Source of the DNA: Arthrobacter sp. SLBN-122
Lineage (GTDB): Bacteria; Actinomycetota; Actinomycetes; Actinomycetales; Micrococcaceae
DNA: 64,000 nt
Reading direction: 5' to 3'
NCBI RefSeq assembly: GCF_006715165.1
Contig: NZ_VFMS01000001.1
Span: forward strand, 1,426,001 to 1,490,000
Positions 17,715 through 27,564 of the stretch are shown in pieces. The notes under the pieces were generated by a model. That model worked only from the letters and a program-made list of their open reading frames with translations. It was not told where the DNA came from and searched no databases. The position numbers and the translations under genes were made by a program. Each line of letters starts with the position of its first letter. Positions within the stretch are counted from its first letter, which is position 1.

Positions 17715-18754
17715 ATGTCACAGCAGCAGACGGCACAGCAGAAATCCGCGGAAGCGCCGCCGCCGGCCCTGGCTCCCCTACGCCCCGACGCCTTCACCGT
17801 CCCCTACCGCGATCCCGTGTGGGATGGCCCCACCGACCCCATCCTCGTCGCCGACCACCTCAAGGGCGAGTGGGTCCTGTTCTACACCCAGCGCCGCGCC
17901 ACCGCACCGGGGCTGACGGGGGTCGAATGGGTGCACGGAACCGGCATCGGCGTCGCCAGGTCTTCCGACGGCGGTGCCACCTGGCGCTACCAAGGCACCG
18001 TTGAGGGACTCATCCCGCCGGGAACGGAACTGCCCGCAACCCTTTGGGCGCCCGACGTCGTACGCATTGGAGACCGTTGGATCATGTATCTCACGGTCCT
18101 GGGCGGCCGGCGGACGGACTGGACCGGCACGGCGGAAATCGTCCAGTTCGCCAGCCGCGACCTGGAACGTGGGAGTACCTTGGCCGCATCAACCTGGACT
18201 CGCCGCGGGTGATCGACGCAGCCGTGGCCCGCTGCAGGGACGGCCGCTACCGGCTCTGGTACAAGGACGAGGCCCACGGATCGAACACCTGCAGCGCGGT
18301 CAGTGACAGGCCGGACGACCCGTCATCGTGGATTGCTGAAGGCGTCGCCATCCCCGGCCGGCCGCACGAAGGGCCCAAGGTCTTCCGGCTCGGCGGCTGG
18401 TACTGGATGATCGTGGACGAGTGGCGCGGCCAGGCCGTTTACCGCTCCCCCGATGCAACCGGCAACTGGGTCCGGCAGGAGCACCTTGGCGGGCTGATCC
18501 TCACGGCGCCGGAGAGCGTGGACGGAAGGGCCGTCGTCGGGCGCCATGCTGACGTGGTGCCCCTTCCGGACGGGGCGGCCGGTGACATGTCCGACGGCGG
18601 CACGCAGCGTGCGCTGCTGGTCTACTTCACCCATCCGTACTGGGGCGGCGAGGAGATCGACACGATGGCGCCGGACCCGCGCACCCGCCTCAGCCACGTG
18701 CGGGCCGCGTTACTGGAAATGGTCGGTGGAAACCTGGTCTGCACGGAACATTAG
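17715..18754 (+). pseudogene. Beta-propeller glycoside hydrolase-like gene with frameshift
   Basis: Two overlapping frames together encode one protein of about 345 residues resembling five-bladed beta-propeller hydrolases (GH43/GH32-like). The first half runs to TAEIVQFASRDLE, then goes off frame into a stop at 18212. The second half resumes as WEYLGRINLDSPRVIDAAVARC in the frame shifted by -1. The junction is at about 18165-18172 (CTGGAACGTGGGAGTACC), where one missing base explains the break. Motifs such as WDGPTDPILV and LWAPDVVRIGDRW fit the propeller family. The break may be a recent mutation or a sequencing error, since both halves are well kept. Confidence 0.75.
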
Positions 18755-18778
18755 TCACTCCAATGCCGGACACGGCGA

Positions 18779-18838
18779 AGGGCCAAACCCCGGAACTATA
18801 AGCCGGCTGCTGCCGGCACCGGTCCGAGGTTTGGCCCT
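18779..18838. terminator. Bidirectional terminator between hydrolase and amtB
   Basis: An 11-bp outer stem (AGGGCCAAACC at 18779-18789 with GGTTTGGCCCT at 18828-18838) encloses a second hairpin GCCGGC-TGCT-GCCGGC (18802-18817). It lies between two convergent genes. Confidence 0.75.
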
Positions 18839-18871
18839 GATTCGTGCGCTGGGATGCGTGATGCGCTGCAG

Positions 18872-20161
18872 CTAGACCCGCTGCGGCGAGCCCAGTTCCA
18901 CCGGATCCTCGTCCGTCAGGTACGCCAGCTCAGAGTGGGCTGCGAGATCGATGCCGCGCAGTTCGTCCTCGGGCTTGATGCGCAGGCCGATGGTCTTGTC
19001 CAGGATCTTTGCCAGGACCCAGGTGATGCCGAACGAGTAGACCAGCACGGTGATGGTGGCCAGGGCCTGGACGCCCAGCAGTTCGAAGCCGCCGCCGTAG
19101 AAGAGGCCGGTGACCGCGTTGGGTGCCGCGTCCGTGGCGAAGAGGCCGATCAGCAGGGTGCCCAGGATGCCGCCCACCAGGTGGACGCCGACGACGTCGA
19201 GGGAATCGTCGAAGCCGAGCCGGAACTTCAGTTCGATGGCCAGGGAGCAGACAGCCCCGGCGATGGCGCCGATGGCCACAGCACCCAGCGGGCTGACGGC
19301 ACCACAGGCGGGCGTGATGGCCACGAGTGCGGAGATCAGGCCGGATGCGGCGCCCATGCTGGTGGCTGCGCCGTGGCGGACCCGCTCCACCAGGGCCCAT
19401 GCGAGCAGGCCGGCGGACGCTGCTACTGCAGTGTTCAGGAAGACCACTGACGCCGACTGGCCGGCGGAGAGTGCCGAACCGGCGTTGAAGCCGAACCAGC
19501 CGACCCACAGCAGGCCCGCGCCCACCAGGACCAGCGGGCGGCTGTGCGGCTTGGCGTGTTCCACCTTGGGCCACCCGGAGCTCTTGCCCAGGACCAGGGC
19601 AAGGGCAAGGGCGGCCGCGCCGGCATTCATGTGGACCGCGGTGCCGCCGGCGAAGTCGATGGCCTTGATGCCGTTGGCGATCCAGCCGCCCATGGTGCTG
19701 CCGTCGGCCGAGTCGAATGCGAACACCCAGTGGGCGATGGGGAAGTAGACAACTGTGGCCCAGATGCCGGCGAACAGCATCCAGGCGCCGAACTTCATCC
19801 GCCCGGCCGCGGCACCGGCAACCAGGGCCGTGGTGACGCAGGCGAAGAACAGCTGGAACGCGGCGAACAGGATGACCGGGATGGATGCCGAATCATCGGC
19901 CGCCAGCAGCTGGCCCATGCCGGGGAACTCGGTGACGTCACCGATCAGCCCCAGCCCCCCAACAGAGTTGCCGAACGCCATCGAATAACCGAACAGGGCC
20001 CAAAGGACGGCCACCAGGCTGGCGCCGCCGAAGCACATCATCATCATGTTCAGAATCCGGCGTGACCCCACCATGCCCCCGTAAAACAGGGCCAGGGCGG
20101 GGATCATCATGCAAACCAGCGCCGAGCTGGCCAAAATCCAAGCGACATTTCCCGAATCCAT
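18872..20161 (-). CDS. amtB: Ammonium transporter
   Basis: A 429-residue Amt/MEP/Rh channel that takes up ammonium. It has about 11 membrane helices. The Amt signature IDFAGGTAVHMNAGAAAL follows the conserved DGSTMGGW. The cytosolic C-terminal tail (DDEL..., then GIDLAAHSELAYL) is the usual PII-interacting type, though no glnK/glnB or glnD gene follows it here. The ribosome site GAAAGGGG lies just before the ATG. A strong bidirectional hairpin closes the transcript. I could not find a convincing GlnR or AmtR box upstream by eye. Confidence 0.95.
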   Translation of the reverse strand: MDSGNVAWILASSALVCMMIPALALFYGGMVGSRRILNMMMMCFGGASLVAVLWALFGYSMAFGNSVGGLGLIGDVTEFPGMGQLLAADDSASIPVILFAAFQLFFACVTTALVAGAAAGRMKFGAWMLFAGIWATVVYFPIAHWVFAFDSADGSTMGGWIANGIKAIDFAGGTAVHMNAGAAALALALVLGKSSGWPKVEHAKPHSRPLVLVGAGLLWVGWFGFNAGSALSAGQSASVVFLNTAVAASAGLLAWALVERVRHGAATSMGAASGLISALVAITPACGAVSPLGAVAIGAIAGAVCSLAIELKFRLGFDDSLDVVGVHLVGGILGTLLIGLFATDAAPNAVTGLFYGGGFELLGVQALATITVLVYSFGITWVLAKILDKTIGLRIKPEDELRGIDLAAHSELAYLTDEDPVELGSPQRV

Positions 20162-20610
20162 GGGAAACCCCTTTCAAGATGCGAAGAAAGAACGGTAAGT
20201 TGCCGTCAGAGCCGCTCCGTGGGAGGGACGCGGAGGGAGAGGCCGCGTTCGGCGGAGGGGCGGCTGGTGTCGTCTGGTTCCAACTGTATGGCCGCTGTTT
20301 TGGGGTGGGTTTCCGGTGTGTTAAATGATCGTTTCGGTCATCCGCCACCGAGTTTCAGGCGTCCCACTGCACCCAGGTGCACGAGTGCGTCACGCACGGC
20401 ATGCTTTGAGGGAGCGGACGACGGCGGGAGGCCGGGTTTTCGCGTCACCGGCACCAAAGGTGGGTCGAAAACATGCGCTGCGTGACGCCGTCGACCGGCT
20501 GCTCCATATTGCCGGACGGAAGCGACGGCTAGGCTGAAAGCCATTGGGCGGAAGGTTGCTTCGACCGGTACCGGCCACTGTCAAAACCCGGCACGAAAGG
20601 AAGCACCGCT
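20162..20610. other. 449-bp divergent regulatory region, amtB / Gfo-Idh
   Basis: No gene seen. It holds two adjacent palindromes: TGCACC-CA-GGTGCA (20368-20381) and GTGCG-TCA-CGCAC (20385-20397). The right end carries AAAGGAAG before the TTG start at 20611. Confidence 0.55.
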
Positions 20611-21741
20611 TTGAACAACCAGCAGGCCATCGACCGGCAGGCACCCACGCCCGGAGACGAACCGCGGGAACTGCGGGTTGGCGTGGTCGGCATCGGATGG
20701 GCCGGCCAGCAGCACCTGAGAGCCTATTCGGAGCTGGACGGCGTCCGCATCGTGTCGCTGGCGGGAATGGAACAGGAACTGCGCGACTCCCTGCAGGCCG
20801 AGTATGCCATTCCCAACGGCTTTGGCCGCTGGGAAGAGATGCTGGACCACGGCGGCCTCGACACCATCAGCGTGGCAGTTCCCACCTTCCTGCACGCCCC
20901 GATCGCCATCGCCGCCCTGGAGCGGGGAATCCATGTGCTGAGCGAGAAGCCCATCGCGCGCAACGCCGTCGAGGGCCAGGCCATGGTGGACGCAGCCCGC
21001 AAGGCCGGACGCGTCCTGGACGTGGCCTTCAACCACCGCCGCCGCGGCGACATCCAGGCGCTCAAGGAAGTGATCGATGCCGGCGGGCTGGGCAGGCCCT
21101 ATTACGCCAAGGCGTCCTGGCTGCGCCGCTCCGGCATCCCCACCCTGGGCAGCTGGTTCACGAATCCGGAGCTCGCCGGCGGCGGACCGCTGGCGGACAT
21201 TGGCGTGCATGCGCTGGACTACGCCCTGCACCTCCTCGGTGAACCGAAGGTGGTGGCCGTGTCCGCCGCCACGCATTCAGAGCTGGGCCCGCAGGGCAGG
21301 GGCGGTGGAAACCGGTATACTGCGCAGGCCACCAGCCACGCCTTCGAGGTGGAGGACTTCGCGTCAGCGTTCCTCCGGCTTGAAGGCGGTAGGACGCTCC
21401 TCCTCGAGGCCGGCTGGGCCACCTACCGGGAAACGGACGACCTGCTCGACTTCACCGTCTACGGCAGCGACGGTGGCGCAGAACTGAAGGTGAAGGGCGC
21501 ACCGTTCCCGCCGGTGGGCCAGCTCAGGGTCTTCACGGACAAGGAGGGCGAATCCGCCGATTACGTGCCGGCCGTGCTGCCTGGCCGGGCGCACGACGCA
21601 GTGGTGGAAGACTTCGTTACGGCGGTGCGCGGCGGCGAAGCAGTGTGGGCCGGGCACGACGGTTCCCTGGCCCTGTACCGTGCCCAGATCATTGACGCGT
21701 GCTACCAGTCCGCACTGGAGCAGAGGGAGGTTCGACTCTAA
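20611..21741 (+). CDS. Gfo/Idh/MocA family oxidoreductase
   Basis: This 376-residue NAD(P)-dependent dehydrogenase probably acts on a sugar or inositol derivative. The Rossmann motif [14 protein letters not shown] lies at residues 23-36 and the family EKP at 112-114 (SEKPIARN). The C-terminal domain shows [21 protein letters not shown], typical of the substrate-binding half. It starts with TTG at 20611 behind AAAGGAAG. The stop overlaps the ATG of the ThuA-like gene by one base, so the two are translationally coupled. The exact substrate cannot be read from sequence. Confidence 0.92.
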   Translation: MNNQQAIDRQAPTPGDEPRELRVGVVGIGWAGQQHLRAYSELDGVRIVSLAGMEQELRDSLQAEYAIPNGFGRWEEMLDHGGLDTISVAVPTFLHAPIAIAALERGIHVLSEKPIARNAVEGQAMVDAARKAGRVLDVAFNHRRRGDIQALKEVIDAGGLGRPYYAKASWLRRSGIPTLGSWFTNPELAGGGPLADIGVHALDYALHLLGEPKVVAVSAATHSELGPQGRGGGNRYTAQATSHAFEVEDFASAFLRLEGGRTLLLEAGWATYRETDDLLDFTVYGSDGGAELKVKGAPFPPVGQLRVFTDKEGESADYVPAVLPGRAHDAVVEDFVTAVRGGEAVWAGHDGSLALYRAQIIDACYQSALEQREVRL

Positions 21742-22499
21742 TGAACGGCAAACTGAGGATCCGGGTGTGGAACGAGGGCGTCCACGAGGCCATCAACGAG
21801 CCCTCCCACATCGGGGAGATCTACCCCGACGGCATTCACGGCGCCATCGCCGCGGGCCTTCGCTCCCACTTTCCGGACGCAGACATCACGACGGCGGTCC
21901 TGGCCACCGACGACGAACACGGCCTTGACGAGGAGGTGCTCGCTGAAACGGACGTCCTGCTGTGGTGGGGCCATATGGCCCATGCCGAGGTGGGCGACGC
22001 CGTCGTGGAACGCGTCCACCGGCACGTGCTCGGCGGAATGGGCCTGATCGTGCTCCATTCCGGACACTTCGCGAAGATCTTCACCAAGCTCCTGGGCACC
22101 AGCTGCTCGCTGGCCTGGCGCAATGACGGCGAGCGCGAGCTGGTGTGGACCGTCAAGCCATCGCACCCCATCGCCGAGGGCGTGGACAGCCCCATCGTCA
22201 TCCCCGAGCAGGAGATGTACGGGGAACTGTTCGACATCCCGGACCCGGACGACTTGATCTTCATCAGCTCCTTCGCGGGCGGCGAAGTGTTCCGTTCGGG
22301 TGTCACCTTCACCCGCGGCAAGGGCCGCATTTTCTACTTCAGCCCGGGCGACCAGGAGTACCCGGTGTACCACCACCCGCAGGTCCAGCGGGTCCTCGCC
22401 AACGGCGTGAAGTGGGCCGCGCAACCGGGGCTACAGCGTTCAGCCGCGGAAGTGACCAACCCTGCCCGGGAGTGGTTCGGGGAGGAAATGCGCCATTGA
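21741..22499 (+). CDS. ThuA-like (trehalose utilisation) protein
   Basis: The 252-residue protein resembles the ThuA family, a class I glutamine amidotransferase-like fold used in keto-disaccharide catabolism. Family-typical segments are WNEGVHE at the N-terminus, [11 protein letters not shown] (strand and turn), [13 protein letters not shown], and the C-terminal [20 protein letters not shown]. It is coupled to the Gfo/Idh dehydrogenase; the pairing is seen in many sugar-degradation loci, where the dehydrogenase supplies or uses a 3-keto sugar. The specific sugar is unknown. Confidence 0.88.
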   Translation: MNGKLRIRVWNEGVHEAINEPSHIGEIYPDGIHGAIAAGLRSHFPDADITTAVLATDDEHGLDEEVLAETDVLLWWGHMAHAEVGDAVVERVHRHVLGGMGLIVLHSGHFAKIFTKLLGTSCSLAWRNDGERELVWTVKPSHPIAEGVDSPIVIPEQEMYGELFDIPDPDDLIFISSFAGGEVFRSGVTFTRGKGRIFYFSPGDQEYPVYHHPQVQRVLANGVKWAAQPGLQRSAAEVTNPAREWFGEEMRH

Positions 22500-22645
22500 C
22501 ATCGGGTCCGGCCGGGAGCACATTGAGAGCGTCGCGCACGCGGTTCGGCAGGTTCTGGACGGGCACACCCTCCCTGACGGACCATCTCCCGGCGCCGCCC
22601 AGCCCGCCGGATGAATTAACAACCACTCCTTACCGGGAGCCAGAA

Positions 22646-23020
22646 ATGCCTGCAGTAACGGTCACGAACCTCGAATCCAAATCCTTCAACGAACCTGACG
22701 AGAAGCGCCGCCCGCCCAAGACCGAGGTGGATGTGGTCAACATTGGCGGCGCAACCCTGGGACGTTTCACCTTTGAGCCCGGCTGGCGCTGGTCTGAAAC
22801 CGTCAAGACCGTGGTCAAGACGGACAGCTGCCAGAACAACCACCTCGGGTTCTGCACCTCCGGCACCCTGACGGTGCAGCTCAACGACGGAACGCAGCAG
22901 ACCATCCATGCCGGCGACGCCTATTCCATCCCGGCCGGGCACGACGCCTGGGTGGAAAACGATGAGGCGTTCGTGGGTTATGAAGTCATGAGTGCAGCCG
23001 AGTACGCCAAGCCCGCCTGA
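22646..23020 (+). CDS. Cupin-domain protein
   Basis: A 124-residue single-domain cupin. The beta-barrel pattern is visible as LGFCTSGTLTVQLNDG followed by HAGDAYSIPAGHDAWVENDE. The first cupin metal motif is weak: HLGFCTSG has one His and no clear second His/Glu pair. The second motif retains PAGHD. It might be a binding or isomerase-type cupin rather than a full metalloenzyme. It follows the ThuA gene by about 146 bases and ends just before a strong terminator, so it is the last gene of that unit or separate. Confidence 0.8.
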   Translation: MPAVTVTNLESKSFNEPDEKRRPPKTEVDVVNIGGATLGRFTFEPGWRWSETVKTVVKTDSCQNNHLGFCTSGTLTVQLNDGTQQTIHAGDAYSIPAGHDAWVENDEAFVGYEVMSAAEYAKPA

Positions 23021-23046
23021 TAACACGGAAGACCAAGGCGAACCAG

Positions 23047-23082
23047 CAGGAAAGGGAGGCCCGCCAGGACCTCCCTTTCCTG
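23047..23082 (+). terminator. Terminator after the cupin gene
   Basis: Perfect 13-bp stem (CAGGAAAGGGAGG with CCTCCCTTTCCTG) and a 10-base loop, 26 bases past the cupin stop. Confidence 0.85.
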
Positions 23083-23127
23083 TGCCGGCGGCCCTACGGT
23101 TGAGGGGAATACAACGATCGGAGAGCA

Positions 23128-24114
23128 ATGAAAGTCACCGTCATCGGCGGCAGCGGCCACATCGGTTCGTTCCTGGTCCCACGGCTGGTCCGCGCCGGCC
23201 ACGAGGTCACCACCATCAGCCGCGGCACCAGCAAGCCCTACATCGACTCGCCGGAATGGCGGCACGTCCACCAGGTCACCGCAGACCGGCAGGCGGAAGA
23301 CCGGGACGGCACATTCGGGGACCGGGTGGCCGGGCTGAAGCCGGACGCGGTGGTGGACCTGGTCTGCTTCACCCTCGAATCTGCGGCGTCACTGGTGCAC
23401 CGCCTGCGCGGCGAGGTGGGGCACCTGCTGCACTGCGGCTCCATCTGGCGCTACGGGCAAAGCCTGAAGCTGCCCATCCGGGAAGGCTCTGATTCAGCGG
23501 CGGAGCCCTTTGGTGACTACGGTGTCCAGAAGAACCGCATCGCGGTGATGCTGCAGGAGGAGACCGCCAGCAGCGGCCTGGCAACCACCTCGCTGCATCC
23601 CGGCCACATCGTCGGACCGGGCTGGCACCCCATCGGCCCGCTCGGAAACCTGGACCCCGCCGTCTGGCAGGCACTCTCCGCCGGCCAGCCCCTTCGGATC
23701 CCCGGCACCGGCGCGGAACTGATGCACCACGTGCACGCCGACGACGTCGCCCAGGCTTTCGAAAAGGCCCTCGCCCACCGCGAGGCGGCCGCCGGCGAGG
23801 ACTTCAACATCGTGGCCCCCACGGCGCTTACGGTCCGCGGCTACGCCGACATTGCGGCCGCCTGGTTCGGGCACGCCGCCGTTTTGGAGACGGTCAGCTG
23901 GGAGCGGTTCCGCGAAAACACCTCCCGCGAGTACGCCGAATCCAGCTGGGAACACCTCTACCGCAGCCACTGCTTCAGCATCGAGAAGGCCGCGTCCGTG
24001 CTGGGCTACGCGCCGCGGTACGAACCGGAACAGGCCGTCTTCGAATCCATCCAGTGGCTGGTGGAGCAGGGCAAGCTGCACGTCGCGCGCCCGCTGGGCG
24101 TCCCGGCGGGGTGA
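23128..24114 (+). CDS. NAD-dependent epimerase/dehydratase family protein
   Basis: An extended-SDR enzyme of 328 residues. The nucleotide-binding VIGGSGHIGSFLVPRLVRAGHEV lies at residues 4-26. The catalytic Tyr-x3-Lys is YGVQKN near residues 131-136, and SLHPGHIVGPGWHP forms the post-active-site loop. These proteins act on nucleotide sugars or related hydroxy compounds. GGAGAG precedes the ATG. A terminator separates it from the cupin, so it has its own promoter, but its position suggests it belongs to the same sugar-related region. Confidence 0.88.
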   Translation: MKVTVIGGSGHIGSFLVPRLVRAGHEVTTISRGTSKPYIDSPEWRHVHQVTADRQAEDRDGTFGDRVAGLKPDAVVDLVCFTLESAASLVHRLRGEVGHLLHCGSIWRYGQSLKLPIREGSDSAAEPFGDYGVQKNRIAVMLQEETASSGLATTSLHPGHIVGPGWHPIGPLGNLDPAVWQALSAGQPLRIPGTGAELMHHVHADDVAQAFEKALAHREAAAGEDFNIVAPTALTVRGYADIAAAWFGHAAVLETVSWERFRENTSREYAESSWEHLYRSHCFSIEKAASVLGYAPRYEPEQAVFESIQWLVEQGKLHVARPLGVPAG

Positions 24115-24120
24115 GGCCGC

Positions 24121-24591
24121 CTAGGCAGGCCGCCGCCGGAGCCGTGACACCAGCGAGGCGGCCAGCAGGGCAGTCATCAGTTCCAGCGCGATGACCAGCA
24201 GCAGTTCCGCGGCGCCGTTTGCACGGGCAATGGACGACGGCGGCGGCGCCCCGGCGTGGGCGTGTCCCGCACCGCCGGCGCCAAGCAGCAGGAACCCGTG
24301 GAGGGCTGCCATGGCCACCGCGGCAACAGTGACCTGGTGCAGGGCGCCCATGCGGCTGTGCCGCCAGATGTGCACCGTGCAGGGCAGGCAGACGGCGGCA
24401 AGCGCCAGCATGAACACGCTCAGCCAAAGGCCGTGGCGGCCGGCCGCGGCCAGCCACAGGTGCGCAGCGCAGCCTGCGGCGGTGACCACGGCGACCAGCC
24501 GGGAATGCAGGACCGGACCCTTGGCACCGGGCCGTCCTGCCGCCGTCGTACTCCCTGCCCCGGCGGCGACCAGACTAGTGGCAGGAGCCAC
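24121..24591 (-). CDS. Small membrane protein downstream of amine oxidase
   Basis: I do not recognise a family. The 156-residue protein has about four hydrophobic segments ([74 protein letters not shown]) and a His/Ala loop [11 protein letters not shown]. The GTG at 24591 is preferred because GAGGG lies eight bases upstream; it overlaps the end of the amine oxidase by 17 bases, suggesting coupling. A longer ATG start at 24648 lies deeper in the oxidase gene. A role in copper handling is conceivable but nothing demonstrates it. Confidence 0.65.
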   Translation of the reverse strand: MAPATSLVAAGAGSTTAAGRPGAKGPVLHSRLVAVVTAAGCAAHLWLAAAGRHGLWLSVFMLALAAVCLPCTVHIWRHSRMGALHQVTVAAVAMAALHGFLLLGAGGAGHAHAGAPPPSSIARANGAAELLLVIALELMTALLAASLVSRLRRRPA

Positions 24592-26518
24592 GGCTGACGC
24601 CCTCGGTGTGGCAGGCCGCGGCCTGCTTGTTGGGATTGGCGGGTACATCCAGGACGGGACTGCGGTCGAAGAAGCCCTCGGGGCGGAGCTTGAAGCCCAC
24701 CGTGTCCACCGGCATGATGGGCCAGTCCTCCACCCGCGGGAAGTGGGTCAGGCCAAAGGTGTGCCACACAACGATGTCCTGTCCGTCGATGTCCCGGTCC
24801 TGCGCCACGTAGGCCGGAAGGCCAGCTCCCCCGGCATGCTGGTTCACGAAGTCGCCGGTGGGGTAGCGCTCGTCCTCGGCGTGGCGGGTCACCCAGAGGT
24901 CCTTCGTGGCGAACGCAGCGCGGCGCGCAATGGACGAGTCCGGGTCCGCGAGCAGCGTGGGCTGGTTGGAGGAATGCAGCTTGTAGCCCACAGGCTCCCC
25001 CAGCCGGTTGTGGGATTCGGGGTTGGAAATGATCCAGGTCCGGCCGCGGCGGGCATCAGCCTCGCGGACCGCTTCGGATTCACGGGCCAGGACGGTGCGC
25101 TTTCGGGAGAAGGCGTTGCCGCGCTCATTGCCGGGACCCAGGGCCTGGCGGACCACGTCCTCCTCCTCCACCCGGTTGGTGAACCCATCGACTGCCATGT
25201 CCAGCCGGGCGCTGAAGAGGTGCTGGTGGAACGGGGCGCCCAGGCCGGGGGCCAGTTGGGAGATGTTGTCCGAGCCGCCCTCGGGGAAGGCTGACGTGAA
25301 GACGATGCCGGTGGCCTTGGCTTCGAATTCGATGGTGCCGTCCAGGTAGAGGTACCAGTAGAAGCCGTAATCGTAGTTGCCAATGGTGGTGAAGAAGGAG
25401 ATGACCAGACGGCGGTTGCGGCGGGTGTAGGTGACGCCGCTCCACAGGTCCGAGTGCTTGGAGAGGATGCTCCAGTCCTCCTCGTGCATGCAGATGCCGT
25501 TGCGGACTTCGCGGGGGTTGCCGAAGGCGTCCGAGATGACGGGGCTCAGGTACGTGATGTCGCCCACGCAGTCGCAGCCCAGTTCCAGTGAGTTGGCGTA
25601 CTGGCCCACCAGGTATTCGCCGGTGTCGAAGTAGTTCTGCCAGGACCGGATGGGTGACGGGTCACCGTAGGGGACCACCATTTCGGCGATCGAGGCGCGG
25701 TTGATGATGGGCCGCAGCCGGTCCCCGTCCCGGAAGCCGAGGTTGTGCAGGACCACGCCTTCGCGGACATCGAAACCGACGTCCACGCTCCACTTTTCCC
25801 ACTCGACGTGATTGCCGCCGGTCACGGTGAAACTGGGTCCCTCCGGCTGGGTGATGCTGATGGGTTTCTGGGTGGTCCGCAGCGGCCCGGTCAGTTCCGG
25901 GTCCGTGTAGTTGCCGTGTTCGGCCGGGATGGGCATCACGCCCAGGTCGATCACCTGGGTGACCTCCTTGCTGACCACGTCCACGTAGGCCACCAATCCG
26001 TCCACGGGGTGCGCCCACGCGCTGTCTTCCGGGAACTCCTGCACGAACGCCAGTCCACGCAGGATCCGCCGGCCCTTCTCCTCCGTGTATTCGAAGACAC
26101 CGGCGGAGAGCGGGGCAACCCGGACCTTTTCGACGGCGAGTCCGCGGTCCGCGAGCGCCTCGAGCCAGCGGTCATCCGTGGCCAGGAGGGCTTCAACCAC
26201 CTCGAATTCCTCCTCCAGCACCGGCAGTTCGCCCGTCACCGCTGTATCCAGTTCGACGGCGGAGTCCACCCTTTGGTGCGTGACGGAGACAAGGACATCG
26301 TGCGGGGCCGCGCCGGAGACGTCGTGGATGAAAACCCGGAAACGGCGGTCCGCCGCCTCCGGATCCGAGCCGCGGGGCGGATCCTGCAGGCCCAGGTAGG
26401 CAATCCGGTGCTGCGGACCCAGGCGGCCTTCCGCCTGCAGGATGGACCGCACCTGCAGGATTTCGGCAGCGGTTGCCAGGCCGAATGCGGAGGCAGTTTC
26501 AGTTGGAGCAAGCGTCAT
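24575..26518 (-). CDS. Copper amine oxidase (primary-amine/phenylethylamine oxidase)
   Basis: This 647-residue enzyme oxidises primary amines to aldehydes, releasing ammonia and hydrogen peroxide. The topaquinone motif is N381-Y382-D383-Y384 ([10 protein letters not shown]), with Tyr382 the cofactor precursor. The catalytic base is D298 (NYFDTGEY). Copper ligands are H431 and H433 ([10 protein letters not shown]) and H592 ([10 protein letters not shown]). These positions are identical to those known for Arthrobacter globiformis phenylethylamine oxidase, so it is a close relative. It has no signal peptide and is probably cytosolic. It is divergent from a TetR regulator with a likely operator between them. 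Confidence 0.96.
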   Translation of the reverse strand: MTLAPTETASAFGLATAAEILQVRSILQAEGRLGPQHRIAYLGLQDPPRGSDPEAADRRFRVFIHDVSGAAPHDVLVSVTHQRVDSAVELDTAVTGELPVLEEEFEVVEALLATDDRWLEALADRGLAVEKVRVAPLSAGVFEYTEEKGRRILRGLAFVQEFPEDSAWAHPVDGLVAYVDVVSKEVTQVIDLGVMPIPAEHGNYTDPELTGPLRTTQKPISITQPEGPSFTVTGGNHVEWEKWSVDVGFDVREGVVLHNLGFRDGDRLRPIINRASIAEMVVPYGDPSPIRSWQNYFDTGEYLVGQYANSLELGCDCVGDITYLSPVISDAFGNPREVRNGICMHEEDWSILSKHSDLWSGVTYTRRNRRLVISFFTTIGNYDYGFYWYLYLDGTIEFEAKATGIVFTSAFPEGGSDNISQLAPGLGAPFHQHLFSARLDMAVDGFTNRVEEEDVVRQALGPGNERGNAFSRKRTVLARESEAVREADARRGRTWIISNPESHNRLGEPVGYKLHSSNQPTLLADPDSSIARRAAFATKDLWVTRHAEDERYPTGDFVNQHAGGAGLPAYVAQDRDIDGQDIVVWHTFGLTHFPRVEDWPIMPVDTVGFKLRPEGFFDRSPVLDVPANPNKQAAACHTEGVSRGSCH

Positions 26519-26556
26519 GGGTGAACCTTTGTCCGGGCCGTTGCCGGCCTCTGGGA

Positions 26557-26584
26557 TTTATTTTCTATAGTTGTAGAGAATAAA
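26557..26584. promoter_or_regulatory. 28-bp operator-like palindrome, amine oxidase / tetR
   Basis: The half-sites TTTATTTTCTATAG and TTGTAGAGAATAAA match as an inverted repeat at 11 of 14 positions. The site is AT-rich in a GC-rich genome and lies 38 bases upstream of the amine oxidase start and 58 upstream of the TetR gene. It probably binds that regulator. Confidence 0.75.
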
Positions 26585-26642
26585 CGTACGTAACATGGCT
26601 CACAAGAGTCAGGACCAAAATATTTTCCGGGGAGTGGCCGCG

Positions 26643-27248
26643 ATGCCCAAGATTGTCGACCATGACGAGCGGCGCCTGGAACTGGTGGATGCCACCTGGC
26701 GGATCATTGCGCGGCAGGGACTGGAAGGCGCCACCATGCGCGAGATCGCCATGGAAGCCGGCTTTGCCAACGGAGCCCTGAAGCCCTACTTCCCCACCAA
26801 GGACACGTTGCTGGAGTTCGCCTTCGGCCACGTCTTCAACCGCACCAATCAGCGCATCGCCGAGGGCACCAGGGGCAAGTCCGGCCTGGCAGCCCTGCGG
26901 GCCTTTTGCCTTGAAGTACTCCCCCTGGACGAGGAACGCATCAACGAGGCACGGATCGTCATCCCGTTCTGGCAAAGGGCGGTGAATGACGCCCAGAAGG
27001 CCGGGATCCACCAGCGCTCGATGGACGAATGGCTGGCCGCCATCCACCGCTACCTGCAGGAGGCGAGGGACAGCGGAGACGTGACAACCGCCGTCAACAA
27101 CCATGTCCTGGCCGGCCAACTGTTGAACATGCTGCTGGGCGCGCAGATAGAAGCGGCGCTTGCGCCGGAAGGCCGCACGGACTTCGGCCACGCGGCGCAG
27201 CTGGAGGGGTACCTGGCACTGCTGGGCAAAAATCCTGCCGGCAAATGA
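26643..27248 (+). CDS. TetR-family regulator of amine oxidase (predicted)
   Basis: The 201-residue protein has an N-terminal TetR HTH: ATMREIAMEAGFANGALKPYFPTKDTLLEFAF, about residues 28-60. The C-terminal ligand domain is all-helical. ATG at 26643 (MPKIVDHDERR) is the likely start; the frame extends 16 codons upstream without a ribosome site. It is transcribed divergently from the copper amine oxidase across a palindrome, so it most likely represses that gene until an amine inducer is present. The inducer is unknown. Confidence 0.88.
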   Translation: MPKIVDHDERRLELVDATWRIIARQGLEGATMREIAMEAGFANGALKPYFPTKDTLLEFAFGHVFNRTNQRIAEGTRGKSGLAALRAFCLEVLPLDEERINEARIVIPFWQRAVNDAQKAGIHQRSMDEWLAAIHRYLQEARDSGDVTTAVNNHVLAGQLLNMLLGAQIEAALAPEGRTDFGHAAQLEGYLALLGKNPAGK

Positions 27249-27333
27249 GCGCCTTACTCGAAAGTATGCTTACTATTGAGGGGTCAGGTTCTGGTTCACG
27301 CCGGAGCGAGCACGAACTGTTAGGAGCATCTCC

Positions 27334-27510
27334 ATGGGTTTGGATGACAAGATCGGCAACGCAGCAGAGAAGCTCGGCGGCAAGGGCAAGGAAGCTGCCG
27401 GAAACGCCACGGGCGATGAGAGCCTGAAGGCCGAAGGCCAGACGGACCAGTCGAAGTCGGACCTCAAGCAGGCCGGCGAGCACGTCAAGGACGCCTTCAA
27501 GAAGGACTAG
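27334..27510 (+). CDS. CsbD-family stress protein
   Basis: A small hydrophilic protein of 58 residues, MGLDDKIGNAAEKLGGKGKE, rich in Lys, Ala and Gly. It fits the CsbD family (about 60 residues, induced by general stress in Bacillus). TAGGAG precedes the ATG by eight bases. It is followed by a strong hairpin. The function of the family is not known. Confidence 0.85.
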   Translation: MGLDDKIGNAAEKLGGKGKEAAGNATGDESLKAEGQTDQSKSDLKQAGEHVKDAFKKD

Positions 27511-27523
27511 TCGACGCTCGCAT

Positions 27524-27557
27524 AATGGGTGCAGCTCCAGCCGGAGTTGCACCCATT
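27524..27557. terminator. Bidirectional terminator, CsbD / DUF1003
   Basis: A 15-bp stem with one mismatch: AATGGGTGCAGCTCC at 27524-27538 against GGAGTTGCACCCATT at 27543-27557, with a 4-base loop. It lies between convergent gene ends. Confidence 0.85.
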
Positions 27558-27564
27558 GTCGTAT

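Noticed and set aside
14111..17797. A 1228-codon open frame antisense to the SNF2 helicase
   Set aside because: High GC leaves few stops in this antisense phase. The plus-strand protein carries all helicase motifs, whereas the antisense translation is a Gly/Arg/His/Gln-rich string with no domain.
20162..20610. GlnR or AmtR binding box upstream of amtB
   Set aside because: Several GTTTC-like words occur, but none with the required partner half-site and spacing on either strand.
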